The notes under the pieces were generated by a model, which saw only the letters and a program-made list of their open reading frames with translations, did not search any database and had not been told where the DNA came from. DNA of 64,000 nucleotides from Sorangium aterium (GTDB lineage: Bacteria > Myxococcota_A > Polyangia > Polyangiales > Polyangiaceae), in the NCBI RefSeq assembly GCF_028368935.1, contig NZ_JAQNDK010000002.1, forward strand, positions 496,001 to 560,000, in the 5' to 3' direction. Positions 46,098 to 54,883 of this stretch are shown here, in pieces (position 1 is the first letter of the stretch; the number at the start of each line of letters is the position of its first letter). Made by a program: the position numbers and the translations under genes.

Positions 46098-47060
46098 ATG
46101 CTCGCCGATTTCCCTCCGTGGTTCCTGCGCGCCTTCGGGCTCTGCTTCGGCCTGCTGTGGGGGAGCTTCCTCAACGTCGTCATCCATCGCGTCCCGCGCG
46201 AGCTCAGCGTCGTCCGTCCGGGCTCGTGCTGCCCGGCGTGCGGCACGCCGATCCGCGCTTACGACAACATCCCCGTCCTCAGCTACCTGCTGCTGCGCGG
46301 CCGCGCGCGCTGCTGCGGTGCGCCTGTGTCGCCGCGCTATCCCCTGGTGGAGGCGGCGGGCGGTGTGCTCTCGCTCGCGATCATCGAGATCATCGTCCTC
46401 CGGCTCCCCGGGACGACGCCGGCCCTCCACGCGCTCGCCACGTACACCGCCGACCTGGCGCTCGCGCTCGGGCTGCTCGCGGCGACGTTCATCGACCTCG
46501 AGCACATGTTCATCCCCGACTCGATCACCCTCGGCGGCGCGGTGCTCGGCGTCGCGACCGCGTCGCTGCGGTCGATGGGCTTCGTCGACGCCCTCGTCGG
46601 CGCGGCGGTCGGCTTCGGCATCGTCTGGCTCCCGTTCGTCGTGATCTACCCGCGGATCCGCGGCGGTCGCGTCGGCATGGGCCTCGGCGACGCCAAGCTC
46701 CTCATGCTGGCGGGCGCGTGGTTCGGCTGGGGGGGCGCCCTGTTCGTGCTCGGCGCCGGCGCCATCCAGGGCTCGATCATGGCCATCGCCATGCTGCTCC
46801 TGCGCGGGAGCATCGAGGAGCCCGAGGCGGTGCGCCTCGAGCGGGAGCAGATCCGCGCGGAGCTCGCGGCCATGTCCCCCGAGGAGCGGGCCGCCGCCGA
46901 GGAAGAGCTGGCGCAAGATCCGCTCGCGGAGGAGCCTCGCGAAGGGTTCGGCCAGGCCCGCATCGCGTTCGGCCCGTTCCTCGCGCTCGCGACGCTGGAG
47001 TGCCTGCTCGTCGGCCGCGACGTCCTGGACGCGTACCTCTCCTGGATCGACGCAGGATGA
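46098..47060 (+). CDS. pilD: Type IV prepilin peptidase / N-methyltransferase (A24)
   Basis: 320 aa, multi-pass inner-membrane. The N-terminal domain has GSFLNVVIHRVPRE and the cysteine pairs CCPACG and RCCG of the methyltransferase or zinc part. The two aspartyl-protease residues lie in ATFIDLEHMFIPD (about 130) and GMGLGDAKLLMLAG (about 195). It cleaves and methylates type IV pilin or pseudopilin precursors. A charged insert of about 50 residues (EEPEAVRLEREQIRAELAAM and after) sits in a cytoplasmic loop before the last segment. I prefer ATG 46098 over GTG 46095. The next gene overlaps by ATGA. Confidence 0.92.
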   Translation: MLADFPPWFLRAFGLCFGLLWGSFLNVVIHRVPRELSVVRPGSCCPACGTPIRAYDNIPVLSYLLLRGRARCCGAPVSPRYPLVEAAGGVLSLAIIEIIVLRLPGTTPALHALATYTADLALALGLLAATFIDLEHMFIPDSITLGGAVLGVATASLRSMGFVDALVGAAVGFGIVWLPFVVIYPRIRGGRVGMGLGDAKLLMLAGAWFGWGGALFVLGAGAIQGSIMAIAMLLLRGSIEEPEAVRLEREQIRAELAAMSPEERAAAEEELAQDPLAEEPREGFGQARIAFGPFLALATLECLLVGRDVLDAYLSWIDAG

Positions 47061-47416
47061 ACGCCGCTCTGCGCCGCGCGCTCCGGATCCCGCTCGCGTC
47101 GCTCCTGGTGCTCGCGGGCTGCGGCAGCTCGCTCCCGCTGCCTCCGACCGGCCCCCACCTGCCGAGCGAGACGACGGTGGTCGTGCCGTACCCTCCGCCG
47201 CCTGCGCGGGTCGAGATCATCTCGCCGTCCGAGCGGCCGGGCGATGTGTGGATCGACGGCGAGTGGCAGTGGCGGAGCCGCCGATGGGCGTGGCAGCAGG
47301 GACGATGGGAGGCCGTCCCGCCGGGCGCGTACTTCGCGCCTGCCACCACCGTGCGCCGCTCAGACGGATCCCTGGTGTGGTTCGCCGGCGTGTGGCACCT
47401 CCCCGGCAAGAAGTGA
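47057..47416 (+). CDS. WxxGxW-repeat lipoprotein
   Basis: 119 aa, starting at an ATG that overlaps the prepilin-peptidase stop. The signal peptide has the lipobox LVLAGC, then a Pro-rich spacer. Two to three copies of the YXWGXW/WxxGxW motif follow (VWIDGEWQW, WAWQQGRWEA, VWFAGVWH). Proteins of this repeat family are small envelope proteins found across proteobacteria; the role is unknown. Its coupling to pilD may be incidental or may indicate a pilus or secretion accessory. Confidence 0.8.
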   Translation: MNAALRRALRIPLASLLVLAGCGSSLPLPPTGPHLPSETTVVVPYPPPPARVEIISPSERPGDVWIDGEWQWRSRRWAWQQGRWEAVPPGAYFAPATTVRRSDGSLVWFAGVWHLPGKK

Positions 47417-47533
47417 TCGACACCGCGGCCGAGCGATGGGAATTCACCCCGTGCCGAGGTGCCTGCCGCCCGATCGGCATCGGCGAGCCAGCTCGGCGTG
47501 CCGTCCCCTGCACGGATCGATGAGCCTTGCCCC

Positions 47534-48229
47534 ATGATGCTTGCCTGGTCGTTCGCAGCGCGCACACCCGACGAAATCGCCCGACTCCTCCGCGCCCTCG
47601 GCAAGCACCGGTACGTGCGCGAGGTCGATCATCGGCTCCACTGGTCCGTCGATCACGCCCTGGCCGAGCTGCCGGAGTTCGCGCCGCACGCGGCGGCCTT
47701 CCAGGCGCGCCTCCAGAAGGAGCGCGCGCTCGAGCTCGGCTCGCGCGACCCTTCGCTGTGGCGAGAGGCGAAGACCGAGGACGTGATCGCGGCCATCACG
47801 GCGTTCTGGACCCCGGATGACGCGGCGCTGCGCTACCGCAGCCGCCTGCTCGAGGCGCTCGCGCGGACGGGCCTCCCCGAGGCCGCGCACGCCCCCTTCG
47901 CGTCGGCCCCGAACGAGCCCCCGCACCCGGAGCTCGTGCTGCTCGACTGGGAGCTGTACCCCGTCGACGAGCTCGACGCCGACCGGCACGCCGGCGCGCT
48001 GGCGGCCATGGAAGAGGCCGAGGAGGCGGTCAACGCGTCGGCCCCGATCTACAACGAAGGTCCCGTCATGGCGGCGCCGGAGCTCTGCGAGGGAGCGCCC
48101 AGCGGCGTGCTCGCGGACGACTTCCTCGTGTGGTCGGACGGGCCTTACAGCTACTCCGACTACGTGTTCCGCGGCGTCGCCAAGGCGGCGAAGCTCGTCG
48201 AGCCGCCGATCGGTTACCGAGACCTGTAA
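47534..48229 (+). CDS. Hypothetical protein, 231 aa
   Basis: Begins MMLAWSFAARTPDEIARLLRA. No signal peptide or TM. There are recognisable strand/helix stretches such as SVDHALAELPEFAPHAAAFQ and EDVIAAITAFWTPDDAALRY, and the C-terminus is SDYVFRGVAKAAKLVEPPIG. No known motif was seen. Which of the two adjacent ATGs (47534, 47537) is used is unclear. Its codon use is as strongly GC3-biased as in neighbours. It is convergent with the kinase gene (23 bases apart). I cannot assign a function. Confidence 0.65.
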   Translation: MMLAWSFAARTPDEIARLLRALGKHRYVREVDHRLHWSVDHALAELPEFAPHAAAFQARLQKERALELGSRDPSLWREAKTEDVIAAITAFWTPDDAALRYRSRLLEALARTGLPEAAHAPFASAPNEPPHPELVLLDWELYPVDELDADRHAGALAAMEEAEEAVNASAPIYNEGPVMAAPELCEGAPSGVLADDFLVWSDGPYSYSDYVFRGVAKAAKLVEPPIGYRDL

Positions 48230-48252
48230 CGTTCGCCCGCGGGCCCGACGCG

Positions 48253-50244
48253 TCAGTAGGGATCGGGCTTCGGCGGCGGGACGGTCGGATCCACCTCGAC
48301 GGGGGGCTTGACGACCTTCGAGGTCGCCGTGGTCGCGGGGGCCGGTCCTCTCTGCGCGTGCGAGAGCGTCACCTCGAGCTCGATGTCCCGATCAAACACG
48401 AGCATCCGTCGCTGCGCGGCGTGGCCCGGCGCGGAGACCTCGATCCGGTGCGCCGCGCCGTCCTTGATGAGCTTGCCGTCGAACGGGTTCGAGGGGAGCT
48501 CCACCCCGTCGACGAAGATCTTCGCGCTGGCAGGGCTCGCCTTGATCGAGGCGCGGAGGAGCGACGCGTCGGTCTCCTCGCGTGGAGCGCTGCTCGCGGC
48601 GGACGGCGGCGAGGCCTCGGCGCGGGGCGGGGAGGGCTCCGGCGCGGGCGGCGCGCTCTGGACCGGCGGCGCGGTCGCGTGGAGGCTCTGCTGGACGGGA
48701 TCGCGCAGCTTCAGGTACAGCGTCGCGGCGCCGACCAGCGCGATGACCGCTGCGAACGCGACGAGCGGCAACCGGGAGCGCCGCGGCGTCGGCGCGGGCT
48801 GAACCGCCGTTGCCGGCTCGGTCCGCACGACGGCGTGGAGCGTCGCCTGCGGAGCGCTCGAGCGGTGGAGGGGACGTGTGGGCGCCGACGGCGAAGAGCC
48901 CGTGGTCGCCCCCTCCTCCTGCGCAGGAGGATCCGAGTCGAGCGGATCGCGCCCTGGCAGCGACGGCAGCCTCGGCGCGCGGCCGGTGAGCCCCGCGCTC
49001 CCCGCGTCCGCGCCGTGCTCCTGCAGCTGCTTGAGCTGGCGATCGATGATCGCCCGGATCTCGGACCGCTCGCTGGCGAACAGCTCGCGCATGAGCGCGC
49101 CGAGCTGCTCGGCCGTCACCTGCCCTTCCAGGCGTTCCGCGTAGCGATCGAGCTCCGCGCGGAAGGCGGCGGCCGTCGAATAGCGCTCGCCGGGTGAATG
49201 CGCGAGCGCCTTGGCGCAGATGCGCGCGAGCTCGACGGGCACCTCGGGGCGCGCGGACCGCAGGTCCGGGATGTCCCGCATCAGGCGCGAGATGATCTGC
49301 GGATCCGACAGCCCGCGCCAGAGGCGGCGGCCGGCGAGCATCTCCCAGAGGATGACGCCGGCCGAGAAGACATCCGCGCGCCGATCGATCTGGGAAGAGT
49401 GCGAGAACGCTTGCTCCGGCGCCATGTACGCGACCTTGCCCTTCATCGTGCCGGTCTGCGTCTCGACGAGGCGGTGCGCGGCGAGCGCGATCCCGAAATC
49501 GACGATCTTCACCTGCCCGTCGTAGGTGACGAAGATGTTGTGGGGGCTGATGTCGCGGTGAACGACGTTGAGCGGCGTCCCGTCGTAGTCGACGAGCTCG
49601 TGGGCGTAGTGGAGGCCGGCCAGCACCTCGCTGAGGATCCAGAACTGGACGGCGAACGGGATCGTCCGCGCTTGCTCTCGCGCGCGGGAGATCACCCGGC
49701 TCAGCGGCTGCCCGTCGAGGTACTCCATCGCGATGAAGTACTCGCCGTCCGCGAGGCCGACCTCGTTGGTCTGCACCACGTTGCGGTGGTTCAGGCGAGC
49801 GGCGAGGCGGGCCTCGTCGAGCAGCATGTCCCGGAACTCGGGCTCGTCGGCGATGTTGGGCCGGAGGCGCTTGATGACCTGCAGCTTGCTGAAGCCCGCC
49901 GGCCCCACCGCGACCGCCAGGTGCACGTCCGCCATGCCCCCGTGACCGAGCGTCGCGATGAACCTGTATTTTCCGAAGCTCCGAGCGTGCCGATCCGAGG
50001 GCGACGGCGGCGCGTCCGGCGGCGCATCCCGGCCGACCGTGGTCGGCGCGTCGCGGTCCGGGCGCCGCACCTGGACGGTGGGCGGGGGCTCGGGCGCGGG
50101 GACGAGCCCCTGCCTGGAGACCAGGGTCCCGCCGTCGAGCGCTGCCCGCACGCGCTCCGGCGGGCCCGAGGCGGCGAGCTCGTTGCTGCGGGCGGAGTCC
50201 GCCGCCCAGTCAGCCTCCTCGATCGTCCCTTTGCGCTCGCCCAC
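48253..50244 (-). CDS. Serine/threonine protein kinase with PEGA domain
   Basis: 663 aa. After an about 90-residue leader, the kinase domain (about 90-355) has the glycine loop LGHGGMADV, the ATP Lys in LQVIKRL, the catalytic loop HRDISPHN (Asp, Asn) and the DFG (VDFGIA). A Pro/Ser-rich linker follows, then one TM segment (LVAFAAVIALVGAATLYL) and a periplasmic PEGA-like domain near the C-terminus (KASPASAKIFVDGVELPSNP). This is the Pkn architecture common in myxobacteria. It phosphorylates unknown targets in response to an outside signal (inference). The leader start is plausible but not certain. Confidence 0.94.
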   Translation of the reverse strand: MGERKGTIEEADWAADSARSNELAASGPPERVRAALDGGTLVSRQGLVPAPEPPPTVQVRRPDRDAPTTVGRDAPPDAPPSPSDRHARSFGKYRFIATLGHGGMADVHLAVAVGPAGFSKLQVIKRLRPNIADEPEFRDMLLDEARLAARLNHRNVVQTNEVGLADGEYFIAMEYLDGQPLSRVISRAREQARTIPFAVQFWILSEVLAGLHYAHELVDYDGTPLNVVHRDISPHNIFVTYDGQVKIVDFGIALAAHRLVETQTGTMKGKVAYMAPEQAFSHSSQIDRRADVFSAGVILWEMLAGRRLWRGLSDPQIISRLMRDIPDLRSARPEVPVELARICAKALAHSPGERYSTAAAFRAELDRYAERLEGQVTAEQLGALMRELFASERSEIRAIIDRQLKQLQEHGADAGSAGLTGRAPRLPSLPGRDPLDSDPPAQEEGATTGSSPSAPTRPLHRSSAPQATLHAVVRTEPATAVQPAPTPRRSRLPLVAFAAVIALVGAATLYLKLRDPVQQSLHATAPPVQSAPPAPEPSPPRAEASPPSAASSAPREETDASLLRASIKASPASAKIFVDGVELPSNPFDGKLIKDGAAHRIEVSAPGHAAQRRMLVFDRDIELEVTLSHAQRGPAPATTATSKVVKPPVEVDPTVPPPKPDPY

Positions 50245-50611
50245 CGCCGAATGGTCCTGATCCGAAGACGTGCAGTCAAGCTGACGACAGCGCAGGCCAG
50301 CGTTTGCGCGGCAGCGGGCGGATGACGAGCGGCTCGCCCATGACGGCGAGCCGGCGTCCCGCCCGTAACCGCAGCGAGGACCGTCGCGCGCTCGGCCTGC
50401 ACCAGCGCGCGATCGTGCGCGCGATCCGCCGAACGTGCGCTCGGAGCGCCGCCGGACAGAAGCGCCCGGCGGGAACGTTTCACGCTCAGAACGCCGCGGC
50501 GTCTGCTGCTACTGTGCGGGGCGTCACTCCCCCAGGCGGTCCCGGACCTCGGGAGGGTGCAGGAAAATTCGCCTGTGATTGCGCATTCTTGCCCGTGAAC
50601 GAGGTAGCTCG
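50245..50611. other. Intergenic region between kinase and acyl-CoA synthetase
   Basis: Divergent promoter region. No convincing gene. Some short dyads occur (for example CCGCCGG/CCGGCGG around 50450-50475), and the good ribosome-binding site GAGGTAG of the synthetase gene lies at its end. Confidence 0.45.
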
Positions 50612-52390
50612 ATGCCCTGTGACTCGATTCCGCGGCGCCTGCTAGGCCAGGCGAAGGTGCGCCCCGAGGCTCCTGCTCACTACGTCAAGGAGGGGGGCTT
50701 CTGGAGGATGACCAGCTTCCGGGAGTACGCGGGCGAGGTGCGGCGCGCCGGCAAGGCGCTGCTCGCGCTCGGCCTCGAGCCCGGCGCCACGGTCGGCCTC
50801 CTCGGCTTCAACCGGCCCGAGTGGGCGGTGCTCCACGTGGCCTGCATGGCGATCGGGGGCGCTCCCGCGGGCATCTACACGACGTGCTCGCCCGAGGAGG
50901 TGCGCCACGTCGTGCACCATGCGGGGTCGCCGGTGGTGCTGGTCGAGGACAGCGCCCAGCTGGAGAAGGTGCTGAGCCAGTGGGATCGGCTGCCGCGGCT
51001 CTCGTGGGTGGTGCTGATGCGGGGCGCGGAGCCCGCGGGTGATCCGCGGATCCTGGCCTGGGAGGAGCTCCTCGCGCGGGGCGACCGCGTCCCGGACGAG
51101 CTGCTCGAGCAGCGGCTCGACGCGCTGGAGCCGAGGGGCCTCGCGACGCTGCTCTATACCTCCGGGACGGTGGGGCCGCCGAAGGGGGTCATGCTGAGCC
51201 ATGAGAACCTCACGCGCTCGGCGGACATGGCGGCGCGCATCGTCCCGTTCTCGTCCCGGGACATCGGGCTGTCCTACCTGCCTCTTTCGCACGTCGCCGA
51301 GCAGATGTTCACGATCCACATCCCGGCCTCGATCGGCGCGGCCGTGTACTTCGCCGAGTCGATGGCGGCGCTCGCCGACAACCTCAAGGAGGTGCGGCCT
51401 ACCGTCTTCTTCGGGGTCCCGCGCGTCTGGGAGAAGCTGAGGGCCGGGATCGACGCGAAGCTCTCCGGCGCGAAGGGGTTGCAGAAGATCACGCTCGAGC
51501 AGGCGAGGCGCGTCGGGCTCCAGCACAGCGAGCTCCGCGCCCGAGGCGAGCAGCCGGGGCCGCTGCTCGCGCTCCAGCACCGCGCCTTCGACAAGCTGGT
51601 CTACGCGAAGGTGAAGGAGGCCGTGGGGCTCGGCCGGACGCACGCGTTCAGCAGCGGCGCGGCCCCCATCGCGAAGGAGGTCCTCGAGTTCTTCGCGTCG
51701 CTCGACATCCTGATCACCGAGGTCTACGGCCAGTCCGAGGTGACCGGCGCGACGAGCTACAACGTGCCGGGCAGGACGAAGCTCGGCTCCGTGGGGCCGT
51801 CGGTGCCAGGCATGGACGTGAAGATCGCGGACGACGGCGAGATCCTTGTGAAGGGGCCGACCGTGTTCCTCGGCTACTACAAGGAGCCAGAGGCGACCGC
51901 GCAGGCCCTGGTCGACGGCTGGCTCCACTCGGGGGATCTCGGCCGATTCGACGAGGAGGGGTTCCTCCACATCACCGGGCGGAAGAAGGAGATCCTCATC
52001 ACGGCCGGCGGGAAGAACATCTCGCCCAAGAACATCGAGGAGGCGCTCAAGCGCCACGACCTCATCGCCGAGGCGGTGGTCGTCGGCGATGGGCGCAAGT
52101 TCCTCACGGCCCTGCTCGTGCTGGCCCCCGACGCGGTGAAGCGCTTCTCGGCGGAGCGCGGGCTCGGCCCCGATCTCTCGCGCGCGTCGCCCGAGATCAG
52201 GGAAGCCGTGCAGCGGGCCGTCGACGAGGTGAACGGCGAGCTCGGGCAGGTCGAGACGATCAAGAAGTTCTCGATCCTGCCGCGCGGCTTCACCATCGAG
52301 GACGGCGAGCTGACGCCGACGCTCAAGATCAAGCGGCGCAATGTGAGCCAGAATTTTGCGCGCGAGATCGAGGCGATGTACGCCGAGTAA
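50612..52390 (+). CDS. AMP-dependent long-chain acyl-CoA synthetase (FadD15-like)
   Basis: 592 aa, starting at ATG 50612 (GAGGTAG upstream). The adenylation P-loop LLYTSGTVGPPKGVMLSHEN, EVYGQSEVTGA (A5) and GWLHSGDLGRFDEEGFLHIT, then GRKKEILITAGGKNISPKNI, are the full set for ANL enzymes. It activates a fatty acid to acyl-CoA through acyl-AMP. An extended C-terminus (TIKKFSILPRGFTIEDGELT, LKIKRRNV) matches the FadD15/long-chain type. Adjacent genes do not narrow the substrate. The HAD gene follows after 2 bases. Confidence 0.93.
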   Translation: MPCDSIPRRLLGQAKVRPEAPAHYVKEGGFWRMTSFREYAGEVRRAGKALLALGLEPGATVGLLGFNRPEWAVLHVACMAIGGAPAGIYTTCSPEEVRHVVHHAGSPVVLVEDSAQLEKVLSQWDRLPRLSWVVLMRGAEPAGDPRILAWEELLARGDRVPDELLEQRLDALEPRGLATLLYTSGTVGPPKGVMLSHENLTRSADMAARIVPFSSRDIGLSYLPLSHVAEQMFTIHIPASIGAAVYFAESMAALADNLKEVRPTVFFGVPRVWEKLRAGIDAKLSGAKGLQKITLEQARRVGLQHSELRARGEQPGPLLALQHRAFDKLVYAKVKEAVGLGRTHAFSSGAAPIAKEVLEFFASLDILITEVYGQSEVTGATSYNVPGRTKLGSVGPSVPGMDVKIADDGEILVKGPTVFLGYYKEPEATAQALVDGWLHSGDLGRFDEEGFLHITGRKKEILITAGGKNISPKNIEEALKRHDLIAEAVVVGDGRKFLTALLVLAPDAVKRFSAERGLGPDLSRASPEIREAVQRAVDEVNGELGQVETIKKFSILPRGFTIEDGELTPTLKIKRRNVSQNFAREIEAMYAE

Positions 52391-52392
52391 TC

Positions 52393-53106
52393 ATGCGCAA
52401 CGAGCCTGCTACAGCCGTCTCTTTCGACTTCGGCCAGACCCTGGTGGAGCTCGACACCGGGCTGCTCTCCGCCCGCCTCGCCGAGCGGGGCATCGGCGCG
52501 CCTCGGGAGCGGCTGGACGGGGCGGTGGACGAGGGCTGGCGCGCCTACAACGAGGCGATCCAGCGTGGGCTCGGCGGTCACCCATGGAAGATCATGATGC
52601 GCCGCCTGCTCGAGGCGGGCGGCGTCGAGGCCAGCGCGCTCGACGCGGCGGTCGACTGGCTCTGGACGGAGCAGCCCCGGAAGAACCTCTGGCGCCGGCC
52701 GATCGCGGGGATGATCGACGTCGTGATCGAGCTCCGGCGGGCCGGCGTGCCGGTCGCGGTGCTGTCGAACTCGGAGGGCCGGCTCGAGGAGCTGATCGAA
52801 GAGCTCGGCTGGTCGGCGCACTTCGTGGCGGTGGCGGACTCGGGGCGGCTCGGGTTCGAGAAGCCGGGCAGGGAGATCTTCGCGTGGACGGCCGAGCGCC
52901 TCGGCGCGCCGCTCGCCGCGGTGGTCCATGTCGGCGATTCCTTCGCCGCCGACGTCGGCGGCGCTCTCGCGGCAGGGATGCGGGCCGTCTGGTTCAAGGG
53001 GGACCCGACGAGGGCTGCGGAGGTGTCCCAGGCCGAGCGCGTGGCGGTGTGCGACGGCGCGGAGGCGCTGCGCGGCGCGCTCCGGGCGTTCGGCGTCCGC
53101 TTCTAG
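52393..53106 (+). CDS. HAD-superfamily protein
   Basis: 237 aa, 2 bases after the synthetase stop, so it is in the same transcript. Motif I is SFDFGQTLV: the first Asp is present, but the second, normally the general acid (DxD), is Gly. Motif II SNSEG, motif III lysine in EKPGREIFAW and motif IV VHVGDSFAADVGGA follow, with the cap domain in between. The altered motif I suggests either a non-phosphatase function or a different acid. A strong hairpin follows the stop. Confidence 0.85.
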   Translation: MRNEPATAVSFDFGQTLVELDTGLLSARLAERGIGAPRERLDGAVDEGWRAYNEAIQRGLGGHPWKIMMRRLLEAGGVEASALDAAVDWLWTEQPRKNLWRRPIAGMIDVVIELRRAGVPVAVLSNSEGRLEELIEELGWSAHFVAVADSGRLGFEKPGREIFAWTAERLGAPLAAVVHVGDSFAADVGGALAAGMRAVWFKGDPTRAAEVSQAERVAVCDGAEALRGALRAFGVRF

Positions 53107-53111
53107 CGTGT

Positions 53112-53144
53112 GCGCTGCGCCGCGCGCCGTGGTGCGGCCAGCGC
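53112..53144 (+). terminator. Stem-loop after HAD gene
   Basis: GCGCTG-C-GCCGC, loop of about 10, GCGGC-CAGCGC: 11 base pairs with one bulged C, starting 6 bases past the stop. It likely ends the synthetase-HAD transcript. There is no clear U-tract. Confidence 0.55.
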
Positions 53145-53410
53145 GATCTCCACGGGCCGTCACCCTGGCGAGCGCGGCCCGCAAGCGCGGCCCTGGCGCG
53201 CGAGGTCGCGAGGTTCACACGCGCGTCGCCCACTCACCCTTCCGTCCGTGAGCACGAACGTCCCGGAAGGCGCTCCGCCCCGCGCTCGTCGAGCGCGCTT
53301 CTCTCCTGGCTCTCCTCGCCCCGCTGCCCCGCGCCGCTGGGTCGGTCTCCGGATCGTGCAGCCGATGCACGTTGCGCGGTGGTTCGGGCATTGCTGGAGA
53401 CCGGTTCACG
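53145..53410. other. Intergenic stretch upstream of small membrane protein genes
   Basis: About 270 bp with no supported gene. The promoter of the small-membrane-protein pair should lie near its right end, but no clear element can be picked out. Confidence 0.4.
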
Positions 53411-53620
53411 ATGATCGCCAACGATGCAGACATCGAACAAGAGTCCGGACGCCGGGAGCGGCGCGCGAACGTTCCCGCCGCCGTCCCTCGCCTCTTCGGC
53501 GAGGTCCGCCGCGCGGACGAGCGGCTCGTCTCGCTCGTGCAAGAGCGCCCTGTGGCCACGCTCCTCGCGGTGGCGGCCGTGGGCTACCTGATCGGACGGG
53601 TCGTTACACGGCTGAGTTGA
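53411..53620 (+). CDS. Small DUF883/ElaB-like membrane protein
   Basis: 69 aa. The charged amphipathic N-terminus (MIANDADIEQESGRRERRA) and the helix LFGEVRRADERLVSLVQERP lead to a single C-terminal TM segment with a GxxxG-like face (VATLLAVAAVGYLIGRVV). This layout is shared with ElaB/YqjD-type proteins that tether to membranes under stress. It is followed after 10 bases by a similar protein, so the two are a pair. The start codon is uncertain; the ribosome-binding site is weak. Confidence 0.65.
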   Translation: MIANDADIEQESGRRERRANVPAAVPRLFGEVRRADERLVSLVQERPVATLLAVAAVGYLIGRVVTRLS

Positions 53621-53630
53621 GGAGGTCATC

Positions 53631-53942
53631 ATGACAGCACGCGATGTCGAGGCCGAACGGGAGCGCGACGCTCGGGAGGTGGTGAACGACGCGCTCAGCC
53701 GACTCGACGCGGCGGAGGTCACGCGGGCGGTCTCGGCGTTCGCGCGCGACAACCCGCACGTGGCGCTCGCGGCGGCGGCTGGGCTGGGGTTCCTGCTCGG
53801 CGGGGGCCTGACGCCGCGCATGCTCAGCAGGCTCGGGTCGCTCGCGACGCGCAGCTACGCCAAGAGCGCCTTGGCTCAGGCGGTCGAGCTCGTCTTCGAT
53901 GAGCAGACGCGATCCCAGAGCCATCTCGGCTCGTCGCCCTGA
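53631..53942 (+). CDS. Small membrane protein, second of a pair
   Basis: 103 aa, with a strong ribosome-binding site (GAGGAGGTCATC) before ATG 53631. A charged helix (AERERDAREVVNDALSRLDA) is followed by FARDNPHVALAAAAGLGFLL, a hydrophobic segment with glycines, then a C-terminal tail (RSYAKSALAQAVELVFDEQT). It resembles DUF883/YqjD-type stress proteins of the inner membrane. The gene is convergent with the stress-protein gene at 54178, and a palindrome separates them. Confidence 0.7.
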   Translation: MTARDVEAERERDAREVVNDALSRLDAAEVTRAVSAFARDNPHVALAAAAGLGFLLGGGLTPRMLSRLGSLATRSYAKSALAQAVELVFDEQTRSQSHLGSSP

Positions 53943-53990
53943 TCCAGCAGCCACCTGCAGCGCTGGACTCTGGCTGAAGGTGGGTCGTTT

Positions 53991-54061
53991 GAACCGCCAA
54001 GGACGCCAAACACGCCAAGATTTTTGAGGTTCTCTTGGCGTCCTCGGCGGCTTGGCGGTTC
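53991..54061. repeat. GCCAAG-rich palindrome between convergent genes
   Basis: GAACCGCCAAG at 53991 pairs with CTTGGCGGTTC ending at 54061. Inside, CGCCAAGA pairs with TCTTGGCG, separated by imperfect purine-rich bulges and a short T/A-rich loop. It resembles a widely distributed intergenic palindrome I have met in other genomes (recollection, not checked). Position and structure fit a bidirectional terminator. Confidence 0.8.
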
Positions 54062-54177
54062 CATCACGGGCGCGTCCCGGCCGCGTTCGCACGTGGCGCA
54101 CGCGCTCTCCATGGGGCGCGGCTCGCCTGTTGCGAGTTCGCGAGGTCGCCGGCCACGCCACGCCGGGCGCGCGTCCT

Positions 54178-54696
54178 TCAGGTCCTGCGGCTGTAGGTCT
54201 TGCGGATGCGGCGACCGCCGCTCTCGCTCAGCACCTCTTCGACGCAGCGGGAAACATCGGGCAAGCACCGCACGGAGAGCAACGCGCCGCCGCCGGCGCC
54301 GCTGCCGTCGTCGAGCCGGCGCGCCTCGTACTCGGGCAGGCGCGCACCGAGGACGGCGCCGAGCAGGGTGCCGGCCGCGCCAGCGGCGCCCGCGCCTGCG
54401 AGGCACGCGACGATGGGCCCCGCCAGGAACGCGTCGAGCCGCGGAATGATCAGCGCGCCTCCAGCCGTGATCGCGGCGAGCGTACCCCCGACGAGCCCTC
54501 CAATCACAGCGCCCAGGGCGGCTCCTTCGGACGCCTTGCTGTGGATCGTGAGCTCGATCTCGTCCAGACGGGAGTGCTGCCTTGGCACCATGCTGATGTC
54601 TTCGGCCGCGACGCCCAGGGCGAGGAGGCGGCCAAGTGCGCCCGCGGCTTCCGTGCGACCTGGGAAGAATGCAGTGAGCGTCCGGTAATACATCAT
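54178..54696 (-). CDS. General-stress-protein-like (YflT-like) membrane protein
   Basis: 172 aa. An N-terminal alpha/beta part (MMYYRTLTAFFPGRTEAAGA, LLALGVAAEDISMVPRQ) leads into two glycine-rich hydrophobic segments (GAALGAVIGGLVGGTLAAIT and IVACLAGAGAAGAAGTLLGA). It ends with a ferredoxin-like strand segment (GGGALLSVRCLPDVSRCVEEVL). This is the pattern of general-stress YflT/DUF1269-type proteins. I place the start at the ATG ATG pair (54696); no good ribosome-binding site. It shares its neighbourhood with three other small membrane proteins. Confidence 0.72.
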   Translation of the reverse strand: MMYYRTLTAFFPGRTEAAGALGRLLALGVAAEDISMVPRQHSRLDEIELTIHSKASEGAALGAVIGGLVGGTLAAITAGGALIIPRLDAFLAGPIVACLAGAGAAGAAGTLLGAVLGARLPEYEARRLDDGSGAGGGALLSVRCLPDVSRCVEEVLSESGGRRIRKTYSRRT

Positions 54697-54883
54697 TCGA
54701 CGAGTGCCCCTGTGCCGCGGTTCGCGAGGTGTCTCGTTCAATCCATCTGCTCTCGGAAAAGCATCGCTTGTGCCGCTCCGGCTGCGCAGATGTCGCTCGG
54801 CTGCTGGGGCACATCCCGGGAAATGATGGAAGGCGCCGCTCCGCGCGTGGCGGTGCGGCGCCTTCGCGCCCCCTGGAGCTCGC

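Noticed and set aside
54001-54060. GCCAAG repeats as a possible CRISPR fragment
   Set aside because: They are the arms of one palindrome, not direct repeats with spacers.
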